Positions 38,754 to 49,206 of a stretch of 64,000 bases of DNA are shown here, piece after piece. Source of the stretch: Oncomelania hupensis (Eukaryota; Mollusca; Gastropoda; Littorinimorpha; Pomatiopsidae). Location: positions 9,471,905 to 9,535,904 of the forward strand of contig CM072514.1 of NCBI GenBank assembly GCA_036898135.1, given 5' to 3'. Position 1 is the first letter of the stretch; each line of letters starts with the position of its first letter. The position numbers were made by a program, and so were the translations under genes. The notes under the pieces were generated by a model. The model was given only the letters and a program-made list of their open reading frames with translations. It was not told the origin of the DNA and did no database searches.

Positions 38754-39592
38754 CTGGAAGAAAAACAAAAGAGAAAGCAGTAGGTTATGTGATCAATGTT
38801 TAGGGTGAAGGGGGGTTTGGGCGGGAAAGGGAGGCGGGGTGGGGGGGATTTACCACAATATGACTGTATAATGTATTTATATATCAGACTGTGTCTGCAT
38901 ACGTATTCATATTGTAATGGCAACTGTTGCTCGCAACCCACGATCACTTGTTTTTTCTCTGGTGCCAGAGATGCATAGATTTCTATTGCCAGTATATGAA
39001 AACGATTACCATTACGTCTGTGTTGTTTACCATACCTCTCTCTGACTCTGAGCACAGGCTCTGAAGTTGTTTTTTTTTCGTCTTTGTAAACTCGTAGGCC
39101 TCCTACATACATATAATATATTTCATGGACCAACAATGTATAGTATGTAATTAAGGACTACGAAAGACGAGACTTCACAGCCTATGCTCTGAGGCGACGC
39201 AGGATGGTGATGCTAGTGGGGAGACGGGAAACACAAGTTTAGCTCTACAGATCTAAATAAGGTCCACTAAATCTGCAAGCTGTATTTTTTCACAACTCGG
39301 AAGGTAGGCAGGCCACAATACTCCCACCAACACCGAACCCGAAATCTTGATCACTTACGTACATAATAATCTACAATTAAAATTATCTTATTCAATGACG
39401 CGCTCATTCACCTTTTCATTCATTTCGTTTGACGACTGGACAAAATTAACAGATAAAATGAACTTGCAATCGGTCTTTATATTAATATAATACTTGCAAC
39501 TTTCGAAATTTCCGCCATTGACAGTCGTGAAAATATCACAACATTTACACGAATAAAACTTGTGCTGACAGGCTTATCATTCAAAACTTACA

Positions 39593-39927
39593 GAGGCCAC
39601 CACACTGCATACATGAGACTGGCCGATGTTTACATTCGGGTCTTCAAGCCTCGGCCAGTCTCTGCTATACAGTGTTAGTGACTATTTTCATACGCACGTG
39701 GATAAGTGACTTCCTGTTCCGATCGTTGAATTATTTCACTCCGCCACTGGTCAAATAATAATTAAAAGTGAATACAAAAGAAATAAAAATGAATAATTAA
39801 ATAATTTAATTAGTTAATTACATTCACATAAACAGTTGTCAAATTATTACGTACATGATTTTACAATAGATTTATTTCTAATTCAGAAAAATAAAATTGC
39901 TGCGTTCCAGTTGTGGCAAATAACAAT
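39593..39927. promoter_or_regulatory. probable shared divergent promoter of ATRIP and NDUFB11
   Basis: ATRIP's likely non-coding first exon ends (minus strand) at 39,592, and NDUFB11 coding starts at 39,928. Both transcription starts must lie near or inside this interval. It contains ACTTCCTGTTCC near 39,710, an ETS-type motif. The NDUFB11 start codon itself sits in AATATGGCGAC, which matches the YY1 motif common at nuclear genes for mitochondrial proteins. There is no clear TATA box. Motif function is inferred. Confidence 0.5.
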
Positions 39928-40140
39928 ATGGCGACTATGTGGAGGGCACTAGCCCGACAAGGTCGGATTCTAAATCAGCTTCATGCCCTCAGGAGGCAGT
40001 CTATGCTTCAACCGGCATGCTTAATTTCAACATCAAAGAAAAACAAAGATGTTGCAGTACCAGTTCAGCCGATGGAAAAATCACCTGAGCTGAAAAGGTT
40101 GGAGGAACATTTCGCCGACACGAATAGAGATTCAGACAAG
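39928..40140 (+). CDS. NDUFB11: NDUFB11 exon 1 (residues 1-71)
   Basis: MATMWRALARQGRILNQLHA opens an arginine-rich presequence. The exon ends GACAAG before donor GTAACA, phase 0. Residues about 50-71 (KSPELKRLEEHFADTNRDSD) are the acidic matrix-side segment. Confidence 0.92.
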
Positions 40141-43100
40141 GTAACACTCACTGTCAAGGCTACAGAATTGTCTACTTGCACTATTAGTATTAGCTAGGCT
40201 ACTGAGTACTTTCGTTATGTCACAAGTTTATTCATTTCATTGTTCATTGATTACCCTATTGTCCGCTATTGGTTTTATTCCCGATTTTTACAATTTAACT
40301 TTTTAAATTTTTTTTGGCCGTGGCTGCTCGTACGGGACCGTACGACAAGAAAAAATTCTATTCGTACGGCACCCTACGAAACGCCCTTGCTTATAAGTTA
40401 TGGGAACCCCCTCTATAATTCCATGTAATTCAATCACTTGTAGACGGACCGCTAGCCCTAACCCTAACCCGTTTCGAGCGGTATATGTGTAGCACTGCCT
40501 TACCCTACCCGTCGAGGCACTGCCTTACCCTACCCGTCGTTCCCAGATCCTTTTTCGGGAGCCGCCTTGGATCCGAGAACCGAGCCGGGTTCCCGGATCC
40601 AAAGGCCGGGTCCTCAGATAACCGTAGGGAAAGCTGTTAACCGGTTATATGTAGGAACATTTTATAAGCCTATATATATTCCTCAAACTCTTTAACTTGT
40701 GCTAAAAATTCATCATAGCTACAGAAAGTTTCGCCGCGCTGAAAGCGCAGCGTGCTGTTGGCAGCCATTTTGACTTTTTCTCACCAAGGCCCGTAACTGA
40801 GATTTCCCAAGTACCGCAACCGAACCGAGATTTCCCGTACGAATAGAAAATTTTCTTGTCGTACGGTCCCGTACGAGCAGCCACTTCGATTTTTTTTTGT
40901 ACAACTGCACCTGTGTTTTTTTTTTTTTTTTTTTTTTTTTAATCCTGGACCTGGACCTGGGAGATGATTAAAAGTATTATAATGGAACATTTGACTGTAA
41001 GTCAATTTGTTTTATTACCTGGGAACTCAGCATCCACCATAGTCCCTAACATGCAAGTGACCCAGTTCAATTCATGTCGCAGGAGATTTTCCTCACAGTT
41101 GAGTCACACTCAACGCTGTCAGAGCCAGACAAGAGGTGCATTAATTTATGATTAAACAAAAGAACAAAATACCAGAACTGAACCACCGAAAATCTACAGA
41201 ATGTATGATAAAAGTGGTAGTCAACAAAAAGAAGAATGTGACTCACTCATACTGTGGACTGGTTCCAATAAACACTGATTCATTTTAGTAGGAAAACATC
41301 ATTAATCTTTTCCCTGCCCAGTTCTTTTCATGTTTCTTTTCAACTCTGACATTCAGTTTTCCTCATCAGCTAAAAACCTTGGATATTATATCTCTGATGT
41401 GTGATTGGATACTCATGTCACTTAAGTTTGTTGATCGGCTTATGCTGCAATACATCAGATTAGTTCCATCCATTGCTACTTGACTGTTGATGCCACCAAA
41501 ACTTTAGTCTGTGCTTATGTCCTTTCTAGACTGCAATTCTCTTCTCTCTGGTTGCTCAAATCAGGTCATCAAAAAATGCAAAACTCAGCTGCAAGTCTGG
41601 TTTTTAGGTTAAAGAAAGGAACAAAACTTCATTGGCTGCCAGTGCAAGCTTGGATTGAGTACTAACTCTCTGTTCTGTGTCATAGTTTCTTTTCTGATTC
41701 TTTTCCTTTATACCTATCTTATCTGCTTTCTGTCTACTCTAAACACCTTCCCATCAGTGTCGCTTCTCTGCAGGGTCACACACACTCTGTATTCCTAAAA
41801 TCTGGACAAAAATAACAGAGAAAGATTATTCGCTTATTCTGCCCCAAAATAGTGGAATGGTTTACCCATACATATCTGGCATATATACCAACCACTCAAG
41901 CCTTCAAAACCGCACTCAAAACACATCTGTTCAGACAATAAATTGAATAATTTTCCGACTGATCTCTTCCACATCTTCATTCTTTCTGCACTGTTCTCCA
42001 TATCCTTGATGCCTTTTTTTTAAAAACAAACTATTATAATTGTTTTGTTAATTGTATAAAAGATATTGTTTTTAATGTTTGTATTAATTATAAAACCATG
42101 GTATTGCAGGGATGGATTTAACCGGAAATTTCCGGTATTTTACCGGTTTGAGAATAAAAATACCGGTTGAAAAATCAGTAGCTGGTAGAGCCTACCGGTT
42201 CTTATTTTGTTTGACTGGTTTCAAAAATAAAGAAAAAGAGAAAGAAAAACAAGAGAAATGAAGAGAGAGAGAGAGAGAGAGCCAGCCAGCCAGCCACGCT
42301 GATTATGTGTTTAGGGAGTGTAGACGAGAGGCCTGCGAATGCGTTCAGTAGCCTTGCCATATTTTTTGAGGTAATTAATACAGAATGATATAACATTGGC
42401 GGTCGCAAGGCTATATTGAATACGGATAAATTAAACCCGCGCACTTTTTGATTTTTTCTTCCCTTGTGCTCGTCAGTATGTATTGCAGTGGCAGATAGGC
42501 TAGTAATAATGAAGAAGCAAAAATCTCTTTTTTCATTTTTTGCTAGGGGGGGAGAGGGGCGATAAAAGAAGTTTATGTGAAGACGAAGATGTTTCTAATG
42601 AAACAGAAAGTGCGTTAACAGAGTCGCCATCTACTTTTTTCATTTTTTGCTAGGGGGGGAGAGGGGCGATAAAAGAAGTTTATGTGAAGACGAAGATGTT
42701 TCTAATGAAACAGAAAGTGCATTAACAGAGTCGCCATCTACTTATATAAAATAGTGACGCATTATTAAACTTTGCTATGGGTCATACCGGTTTCCGTCAC
42801 TGGCCTACCGGTTTGCGTTCGAGTGAGTTTGTTTACTGTGACGTCGTACCGGTTTTGCAAATCCCTAGGACGATCACTGGTATTGCTTTTAAAGACTTGT
42901 TTTAACTATGACATGTTTATACCAGGATTGTCTCGTGCCAACCAGTACAGATTAATCGTATTTAATTCCGGGGAAGTGAATTAAATATGGAAATACGGTA
43001 GCTTTTATAAAAATACGGAGGAGAAGTTGCCGATGGTTTATTTTTGCCAGCGGTGCTTCTGTACTGGTTTTCATGGTGATTTTAGAGTAAAACAAGTGCG

Positions 43101-43529
43101 GTGTTCAATAAGCTGATTTTCATCGTGATTTTAGAGGACTGAAAATAGCCTTCTGTTTTAGAGGGAAGCCTGTCATTACTTTATAGTGTCATAGGCTGGG
43201 TTTTGCGAGAAAAAAAATACTGACAAGTGTTAAAAAATACTGACAAACTGGTCCGGAAATACTGACAAGAAGATTAGGGGGTTGGCACCTCTGAATATAT
43301 GTCTACGCTTGTTATTATGTATTTGGTGTTTGATTGTCTATGCTAATTTCTATTTTATGCAAATCTGTTAATTGTTTTTAATGTAATAGGCGTGATATTG
43401 TCATTTTGGTTCTGTTTCATTGCTATTTTAGTTGTATGTATGTATTGTTTTAGTGTTTACTATAGTTTTACTGTAAAGAGCATTCTGCCTTGTTGTAGAT
43501 CATGAAACAGCGCTATATAAATCAGCCTA

Positions 43530-43567
<38 letters not shown>

Positions 43568-45074
43568 GGTTGATCAGGGTCATAAGGTGGGCCTTGGCGC
43601 TTGTGTTACTTACTGTTAGTCACTTTGACTTAGTGTGTAGCTAGCTCAGCAAGTTGGCATTCTATGCTCAGTCCTGAGCTTGATTTGCTGTGTGTTTTAA
43701 GCACAGTTAATGGACTGTTTTTATCTAGCACACTTTCAACAAGCTCAGAGAGCTTCTCAAGGCGCTGGCCACTAATATCCAACATGCACAAAATAGGTTT
43801 GCCGAGGTCAGGATTGGAACCCACATCACCCAAGACACACATACACAAGGCTTGCGCCCTAAACCATGGAGCTATCCCTGCCACCAGTTAGTTACTTTTT
43901 GCTTTTAGTTTTAAAGTTTTATCGTGATGAATTTCATTTAAGACTGCTTACAAGTTACAGGTCTTTATTTCTGTTGCACGAAGGCCAACCAAAACGGTCC
44001 TATAAAAGTCAATAAATTATCATCACCGTATTTCATTCATTTATGTATGTGTTTTTATGTTTTTTTGCCCACAGAACTGGTCATCGTATGGCTGGGACTC
44101 TACAAATCCTGAGTGGGACAACTTCGTCCATCATGTAACAATGTTCTTCACTGTAACCATTTGTCTTTGTTGGGGAGCCTTCATTATTGCATATCAGCCA
44201 GATCACAAGTGAGGTTTACAAAAACAGCAACCTTAATTCAATTAATTTCTTTATTGTCGTTTATATACACGTTGGGGTGAATTGGTATCACTTGTGACTT
44301 GCCCAGTTCATAATTGTTTTAACCTCTTGAACCCGAAAGACCGATATATCGGTCTAGCCCTTAAACAGCTGTGCCCCGATAGACCGATAAACCGGTCTCG
44401 TAACCTTACCTTAGTCTTGCGGCCCGTACAAAGCTTACTGTTCTTTCTAGTACTTGCTGTTTGGAATAGGGATTATTGAGGGTTATTGGGAATAAGGTAA
44501 AGCAAAATGTCTGCGCTCTAGTGCGAGCACAGTGCGTGTTTTTGTTACATTTTTTTCTCAATTTTGCGTCATGAAACGAAGGTCTACAAATCAAGGAAGC
44601 GTCGCTAAGCGACTGTACACAACTCAGGAAGTAATCGATCAATTGTGGGATGATAATGAAGATGAACAGATAACAGATAACAGAACTTTATTTCGCCAGG
44701 TGACAAGCACGAGGAATACACTTTGATGTTGGCACACATATTTATACAAAACACAATAACAAAGCCAACTACACCTACGCGCAACCATCCACTTGCTGAC
44801 ACACTCACACTCATACAAGACTAGGAATAATACTGACTGGAATATAGTAGAAACAGAATGATCAAATCAAATATAGAATAATACACACACATCCACACAC
44901 GTGCGCGCTTTTCTCCGTTATCTCTCGCTCTCTCAATTCTCTTCTCTTATCTTACACACTCTACATACATCTATAAATTCTCTCTCTATCACTTCCTCTA
45001 CTCACTCTCTATTTGTCTCTCTCTTCCTCTCTTTCTTTGTCTTTCTTTCACACACTTCTCCCCCCCCCCTCCCT

Positions 45075-45121
<47 letters not shown>

Positions 45122-48100
45122 GCATAAGTCACTGAGATAGTCCGGGATCATCGGGTGCCAGACAAGGAGTTGAGGTTTGTCACTGCTTTTGGAAAAAAAA
45201 CTGTTCTTGAAGCGGCAGGTACGGGTCTTCATAGTTCTGAGCCTTTTGCCAGAAGGAAGCAGCTCGAAGAGGTGGTATCCGGGGTGGGAGGCATCATCCA
45301 CTATCTTTCTGGCTCTGCTCATCAGGCGTTTGGTATAGATGGAGGCCAGAGAGGGGAGATCGGTGTCAATGATCTTGCTGGCAGTGGAGACAATATGGTC
45401 TAGTTTTTCTTTCTGTTGTTGGGATGCACCCCCATACCACACACAGATGGAAAATGTTAGAACACTTTCTACCACAGAGCGGTAGAACTGGGTGAGGATT
45501 TCCTTCCTCAGGCCAAATTTTTTCAGCTGCCTGAGAAAGTACATCCTCTGCTGTGCTCGCTTGATGATGGAGTCGGTATTGAGATCCCAGGTGAGGTCGC
45601 AGGAAATGAGTGAGCCCAGAAACTTGAATGACTCAACTGTCTCGATGGGCTGGCCGTTGATGAAGAGGGGGTCAATGGGAGTGGCGTTCCGACGAAAGTC
45701 GATCACCATCTCTTTGGTCTTGGAGGCGTTCAACTCGAGACTGTTGTAATTGCACCATGACACCAGCAGGTCGACTTCCTGCCTGTAAGCTGACTCATCT
45801 CCATTGGATATGATGCCCTCAACGGTGGTGTCATCGGCAAACTTTACGAGTTGAACTGACTCGTGATGGGAGGTGCAGTCGTGAAGAGATGACATTTGAA
45901 GTACTTTGGGTTGTCTAACACTTTGGTTATGTTTTGGTTGTTTTACTAAAAGCATGCTAAAAATGCCATTTTTCTCCGGGGAGCCCAGGGGATGGGCTCA
46001 GAATTGGTGGGGCATCAAGGGTTCAAAGGGTTAATAACTGTAATAGTATATACTTTTTCCAATGAGAAGAGCAAGAAATATACAGTGTGCGGTCAGTAAT
46101 GGAAACCCCTGCATTCAGCGCAACAGCTGACATAAGGCGTCCATGCAGTTGACATAAGTAGCCAACACAAGTTCCTCGATCCATTTCCTCCATTTAAGCA
46201 ATGTCAATTGTAGAAACTAATGTTTAGACTAGTGCCAGTGGCATGATGGTAGTAAGAAACTCACTATTTATGCTGATTATTAACTCATTGAAGTCGCAGA
46301 GTGCCAGACTCGGCATCATTCCAGAATCACAGGATTTTAGGCTATTTTAAAAAAATCACACCAAATGTACTAGACAACATAGAAACATAAAATAAATTGC
46401 AAATGAAAGTTTAAAGTATGTATTTTTAATTTCACTTACCACCAATCTGCTATAATCCTCCAGAAAAAATATATTTTGCACCAAAACACATCACTTTTGC
46501 AAAAAAAACACTTTTGTAAAGAAGCACCATACCGATATGTTGCACCCATTTTTTATATGAAAATATTTGATTCTCTTGTTTTTAATGATGTAAAAACACT
46601 ATAGAAATGAATTTTACACACAATCATGAAAACACAATCTGAAGAGGCATTTGTCACATAACTATGATACATCACTGTAATATTGTAAACCAAAATTTTC
46701 CAAACAAAACTGGAGTCTTAGAGAAAAATAACAAAAATAATATCTTTGTCATAAATATGGTCAAAGGGAAGCAATCTAATCTAAAAAGACCCCTTTCAAG
46801 TATGAGTATTGCTTACTTCCCTTGGTACTCATTTTCTGTTATACAAAAAAATTTGAACATGCAACGTAAACATAGCTACGGCACGCTCCCACAGCGAGTG
46901 CCGTAAAACAGTTTACGGCACGACTTCCTTGAGTTAATATTATTAACTGCACTCTATTAGTATTATTTGAATCTAAATGAAAGGACCAGGAGACATTTTC
47001 TCACAAAAATTGAAACTGCACTGAAGGAATTTATTTTAGGATTGGGGGTGAGAGGGAAGGGTGGGGGGAAAGGCACAGCGGCTCAACCAAGGATTTTGAG
47101 GTTAGGTCAGCCAGGCTAGCTATAAATAGCTTCGCCGATACTTCCTTTCACTAGAAGGAGGGGTGCAGGCAAGCTATAAATAGCCCGCAGCATGCGTAAT
47201 TTATTTATTATTGCCTTAGGTCCAGCGGACTCCTCCGAGCCAAATCAGGACCGGACAACCCCCGATCCGCATAAAAGATCTGTTGAAACAACCCCAGTGG
47301 GAAAATTGAATGCCCTCCACCAGCCAGTCACTTTACAATAAAGACATCCCACGCGAGGGACGGCTGAGGGTTGACCTCAACTACGCGAACTCCCCGATTA
47401 CAAAAACAAAATAGAATACAAACATCATTATAAATCATCAACAAAAAAACATACATATAAAATGCCTATAGTGCTAAATAGTACATTCATAGGAAGCCCT
47501 AGTGACCACCCGGCAGAAAGCGTCCAACATTCCCAAGCTGATCCAACAGACCCCATACACAAACAAGGAGTCTTGTCCAGGAAGAGTTTTCAAGAAAAAA
47601 GGTAGGTCATTGATCTAGCGAAGAAGAATATAGTATAGCAGAGTGGTAGGACAGATCGGGAATGGGAAAGAGCAAATGAGGAAGACAGAGACAGTGGGAA
47701 TTTAAAGCACTAAATTTCCAGAAAGTGGGGATACTATTTATACTGAAACCCCCGGCACTCCAACGGGGGGAACTGTTGCCGCAGTTAATTTGTCATGCCT
47801 ACAAAGGCAAGACAGGTTTTCAACTGGGGCTTTCACTGTACCCTTTATAGGTTAGAACAATCTACAGTGGCAAGATTGCTCATGACCCCAAGGGGTACGC
47901 AGCATGCGTAAGGCAGAGGCACTGAAAAGTGCTGCTGACATAGGAACTAAGCTGGTGTGGAGGTTAGTCAGAAGAAAGAAATCTTGATGCTTGTTATGGG
48001 TTTAGAGGTGTGGCATAGGGAAGTTCTTACCATCTGAGCTCATTTGGCCCAATTTCTAACTGAAACTTTGCTTTGATGTGTGGTTGCAGAAACCTGAGCT

Positions 48101-48240
48101 GGGTGAACAGAGAAGCCTTTTTGGAGTTGGAAAGACGAGAAAAGGCAGGCCTCCCCCTGATCAGCCCCGACTACATCGACCCTTCCAAAGTCAACCTGCC
48201 ATCTGAAGATGAGTGCTGCGATTGCGAATTGATCGTCTAA
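39928..48240 (+). CDS. NDUFB11: NADH dehydrogenase [ubiquinone] 1 beta subcomplex subunit 11 gene (whole-gene span)
   Basis: NDUFB11 (ESSS) is an accessory subunit of respiratory complex I, anchored by one helix in the distal part of the membrane arm in the inner mitochondrial membrane. Three exons join in phase to 165 residues (human about 153). Residues 1-40 are rich in R, Q, L and A without acidic residues, as in a mitochondrial targeting peptide. YGWDSTNPEWDNF (76-88) is the family motif before the membrane helix (about 92-111, ending AYQPD). The C-terminal REAFLELERREKAGLPL and YIDPSKVNLPSEDE match the FDPSKIQLPEDE end of the vertebrate protein. The start is the first ATG; the preceding in-frame codons do not offer another. 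The tail ECCDCELIV is an extension not typical of vertebrates. Introns are 3.9 kb each and full of repeats. The gene is divergent from ATRIP and convergent with the DD3-3-like gene. Confidence 0.95.
40322..40882. mobile_element. foldback/MITE-like element with ~50-bp TIRs
   Basis: GTGGCTGCTCGTACGGGACC and the following ~30 bases (ACGACAAGAAAAA...) at the left end recur inverted at 40,833-40,882 with about two differences. TIR is rich in CGTACG. The interior has tandem CTGCCTTACCCTACCCGTCG units and CCGGATCC-type motifs. No target duplication or coding region seen. In NDUFB11 intron 1. Confidence 0.75.
40917..40940. repeat. poly(T) tract next to the foldback element
   Basis: A run of more than 20 T after GTGTT, compatible with an antisense poly(A) tail. 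Confidence 0.6.
41290..43565 (+). repeat. L2/CR1-type LINE 3' part, split by element D
   Basis: The plus frame near 41,480-41,665 encodes TVDATKTLVCAYVLSRLQFS, NSAASLVFRLKKGTKLHWLP and VQAWIEY. Further on come SLPYH-type and FKTALKTHLFRQ blocks (about 41,850-41,945), the C-terminus of L2/CR1 reverse transcriptases. The 3' UTR resumes after 42,885 and ends GCGCTATATAAATCAGCCTA (ATT)n at 43,510-43,565. Frameshifted, inactive. Confidence 0.75.
42107..42879. mobile_element. hAT-like TIR element D, 773 bp, 6-bp target duplication GTATTG
   Basis: Begins CAGGGATGGATTTAACCGG and ends CCTAGGACGATCACTG, with GTATTG at 42,101-42,106 and 42,880-42,885. From the ATG at 42,509, MKKQKSLFSFFARGG and, after a frameshift, GDKRSLCEDEDVSNETESAL match the N-terminus of hAT transposases. 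A ~105-bp part of this is tandemly duplicated (42,531-42,741). CCGGTA motifs recur. Confidence 0.78.
43725..43888 (-). repeat. SINE with tRNA-like head
   Basis: Minus-strand ATAGCTCCATGGTTTAGGGC (A box) and GGGTTCCAATCC (B box) near 43,810-43,885, with a short body ending in AGCGCCTTGAGAAGCTCTCT. Confidence 0.6.
44075..44208 (+). CDS. NDUFB11: NDUFB11 exon 2, membrane helix (residues 72-115 plus 2 nt)
   Basis: Acceptor TTTTTTTGCCCACAG, donor AA|GTGAGG. Encodes SSYGWDSTNPEWDNFVHHVT and the hydrophobic FFTVTICLCWGAFIIAYQPD, the single transmembrane segment. This is the most diagnostic exon of the family. Confidence 0.95.
45047..45120. repeat. (CT)n microsatellite at the LINE 3' end
   Basis: CTCTCT run of about 50 bases after a C-rich stretch. 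On the minus strand it follows the LINE stop region. Confidence 0.9.
45122..45955 (-). pseudogene. non-LTR retrotransposon reverse-transcriptase C-terminal fragment (Rex1/CR1-like)
   Basis: Open minus-strand frame: VQLVKFADDTTVEGIISNGD (the FADD catalytic motif), SLELNASKTKEMVIDFRRNA, FKFLGSLISCDLTWDLNTDS, RMYFLRQLKKFGLRKEILTQ, SVVESVLTFSICVWYGGASQ and HPGYHLFELLPSGKRLRTMK. It is the palm/thumb half of a LINE reverse transcriptase and lacks the endonuclease and N-terminal RT motifs. Unusually intact (about 270 codons without a stop), so a recent insertion. Confidence 0.85.
46035..47060. other. NDUFB11 intron 2, unassigned AT-rich sequence
   Basis: No repeat family or coding signal recognised. 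A small inverted motif (ACGGCACGCTCCC / GAGTGCCGTAAAACAGTTTA) lies at about 46,877-46,925. Confidence 0.35.
47060..47202 (+). repeat. repeat family T (CTATAAATAG-bearing), split by a family B insertion
   Basis: GGCTAGCTATAAATAGCTTC and AAGCTATAAATAGCC flank a variable block. The rest (GCAGAGGCACTGAAAAGTGC) continues at 47,888-47,965. A second copy is at 58.55-58.74 kb. AGCTATAAATAGCT is a near-palindrome matching both TATA-box and MEF2 consensus. Confidence 0.6.
47204..47888 (-). mobile_element. repeat family B insertion with a 13-bp target duplication
   Basis: GCAGCATGCGTAA occurs just before (about 47,190) and just after (about 47,890) this block, a target-primed (LINE/SINE) type duplication. 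Shares CCCGATCCGCATAAAAGATC, GAAGCCCTAGTGACCACC and AGCACTAAATTTCCAGAAAG with the other copies, plus ~110 extra bases at its 5' end. Confidence 0.75.
48090..48240 (+). CDS. NDUFB11: NDUFB11 exon 3 (residues 117-165, stop TAA)
   Basis: Acceptor TGTGGTTGCAG; its first base completes a lysine codon. Encodes NLSWVNREAFLELERREKAG, ISPDYIDPSKVNLPSEDE and a cysteine-containing tail CCDCELIV. The DPSK.NLP motif is the conserved C-terminal mark of NDUFB11. Confidence 0.95.
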
Positions 48241-49095
48241 ATGCTGCAGTCTTGTCTAAAAATACATTCTGAATACAGTCTGAAATGCTTTAGGAACTGC
48301 CAAAATATTTTGTTACTATATTTGGTTTTAAACTCGGCGTCAAGTCAGGCAAGCAGCTCCTTGTTGGTACCAAAAACATCAATGAGAAGAATCCAGTTTA
48401 GAGTAACAAGTACTCTGTCCTTGGCTAAAACGTATAAATTATAATATAAAAACTGCCGAACTGAAATTATTAAAATCTATTAGTAGTCCTTAATTAACTT
48501 TGGATGAGAACAATTCAGTTTAGAGTAATAAATACTCTGGACTAAGGTAAAAAAAAAAAAAAGATATTATAATACTAAAAACCACCAAACTAAAAGTATT
48601 AAAATCTATGAATGGTCATAGTGATTAACTGAACTTCGGAATTCTCTGGAATTTGTGGCGAGTTGGGGTTGTAGGCATAATTTTACAGGATTTGTGTTTG
48701 TCTCCTCGTCTTTATCAATAGAATTTATTCTGAAGCTAGGCTAGCGAATTTGTATCGTCTGTACAGTTATGCATAAAAAATTGAAATGAATCGATGTGAG
48801 TGTATGGAAATGCAAGAGATAATAGAAGTTTTAAACCCTGTAGCAAGAAATTGTGCTATTCAAAGTTCAGTTTTAGGCTTTCTTAGTTATAGGATATTTT
48901 TGAACCCATTTTATTTTTGTTCTGCAAGTGTTTGTTTGTGTGATGTAAACTGAAAATAGGAAGGAGAAAAAACCACGGTTCAACAAATGATGGAAATAAT
49001 ATCTACATCTATGTGTCCACTGAAAATTGTAAGATTGTGGTGGAGAACTTGTTTCCAGTTTGTTTGTAAAATAAAAGTTTGAATGGAAAGAAATT
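48241..49095 (+). other. NDUFB11: NDUFB11 3' untranslated region
   Basis: AT-rich sequence with no repeat I recognise follows the stop. AATAAA at 49,070-49,075 is a good poly(A) signal, predicting cleavage near 49,090. A near-repeat of about 60 bp (TTTAGAGTAA...ACTCTG, about 48,398 and 48,520) suggests a local duplication. Confidence 0.6.
49070..49075 (+). terminator. NDUFB11: poly(A) signal AATAAA for NDUFB11
   Basis: Canonical hexamer followed within 30 bases by T/G-rich sequence (TTTGTGAATGTTTGTTTGTT), the usual downstream element. Confidence 0.65.
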
Positions 49096-49200
49096 ACTTT
49101 GTGAATGTTTGTTTGTTTGTGCCGTTGGATGATACCCTACATCATAGACAACCTAATAAACAATGAAGACAACAGCACAAACCTTAATGTCAAATATGAA

Positions 49201-49206
49201 TTTATT
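49201..49206 (-). terminator. poly(A) signal AATAAA (minus strand) for the DD3-3-like gene
   Basis: TTTATT on the plus strand reads AATAAA in the sense of the DD3-3-like gene. If it is the main signal, the 3' UTR is about 3.4 kb and ends roughly 100 bases from the NDUFB11 end. Other minus-strand hexamers near 50,026-50,040 are alternatives. Confidence 0.45.

Larger units (their letters stand above)
44323..46030. mobile_element. piggyBac-type element with TTAA target duplication, containing a nested LINE
   Basis: TTAA (44,319-44,322) CCTCTTGAACCC ... GGGTTCAAAGGG TTAA (46,031-46,034). The terminal repeats and TTAA site are the piggyBac signature. Near the left end, MKRRSTNQGSVAKRLYTTQE followed by VIDQLWDDNEDEQ (from 44,571) resembles the acidic N-terminus of piggyBac transposases. 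The catalytic domain is absent; a LINE occupies 45,122-45,955. In NDUFB11 intron 2. Confidence 0.8.

Noticed and set aside
40448..40470. CCCTAACCCTAACCC resembling telomere repeats
   Set aside because: Only about two and a half units, inside the foldback element; no array.
45002..45121. RERERE tail of the LINE frame as protein
   Set aside because: It is readthrough into the (CT)n microsatellite, so the annotation stops at 45,122.
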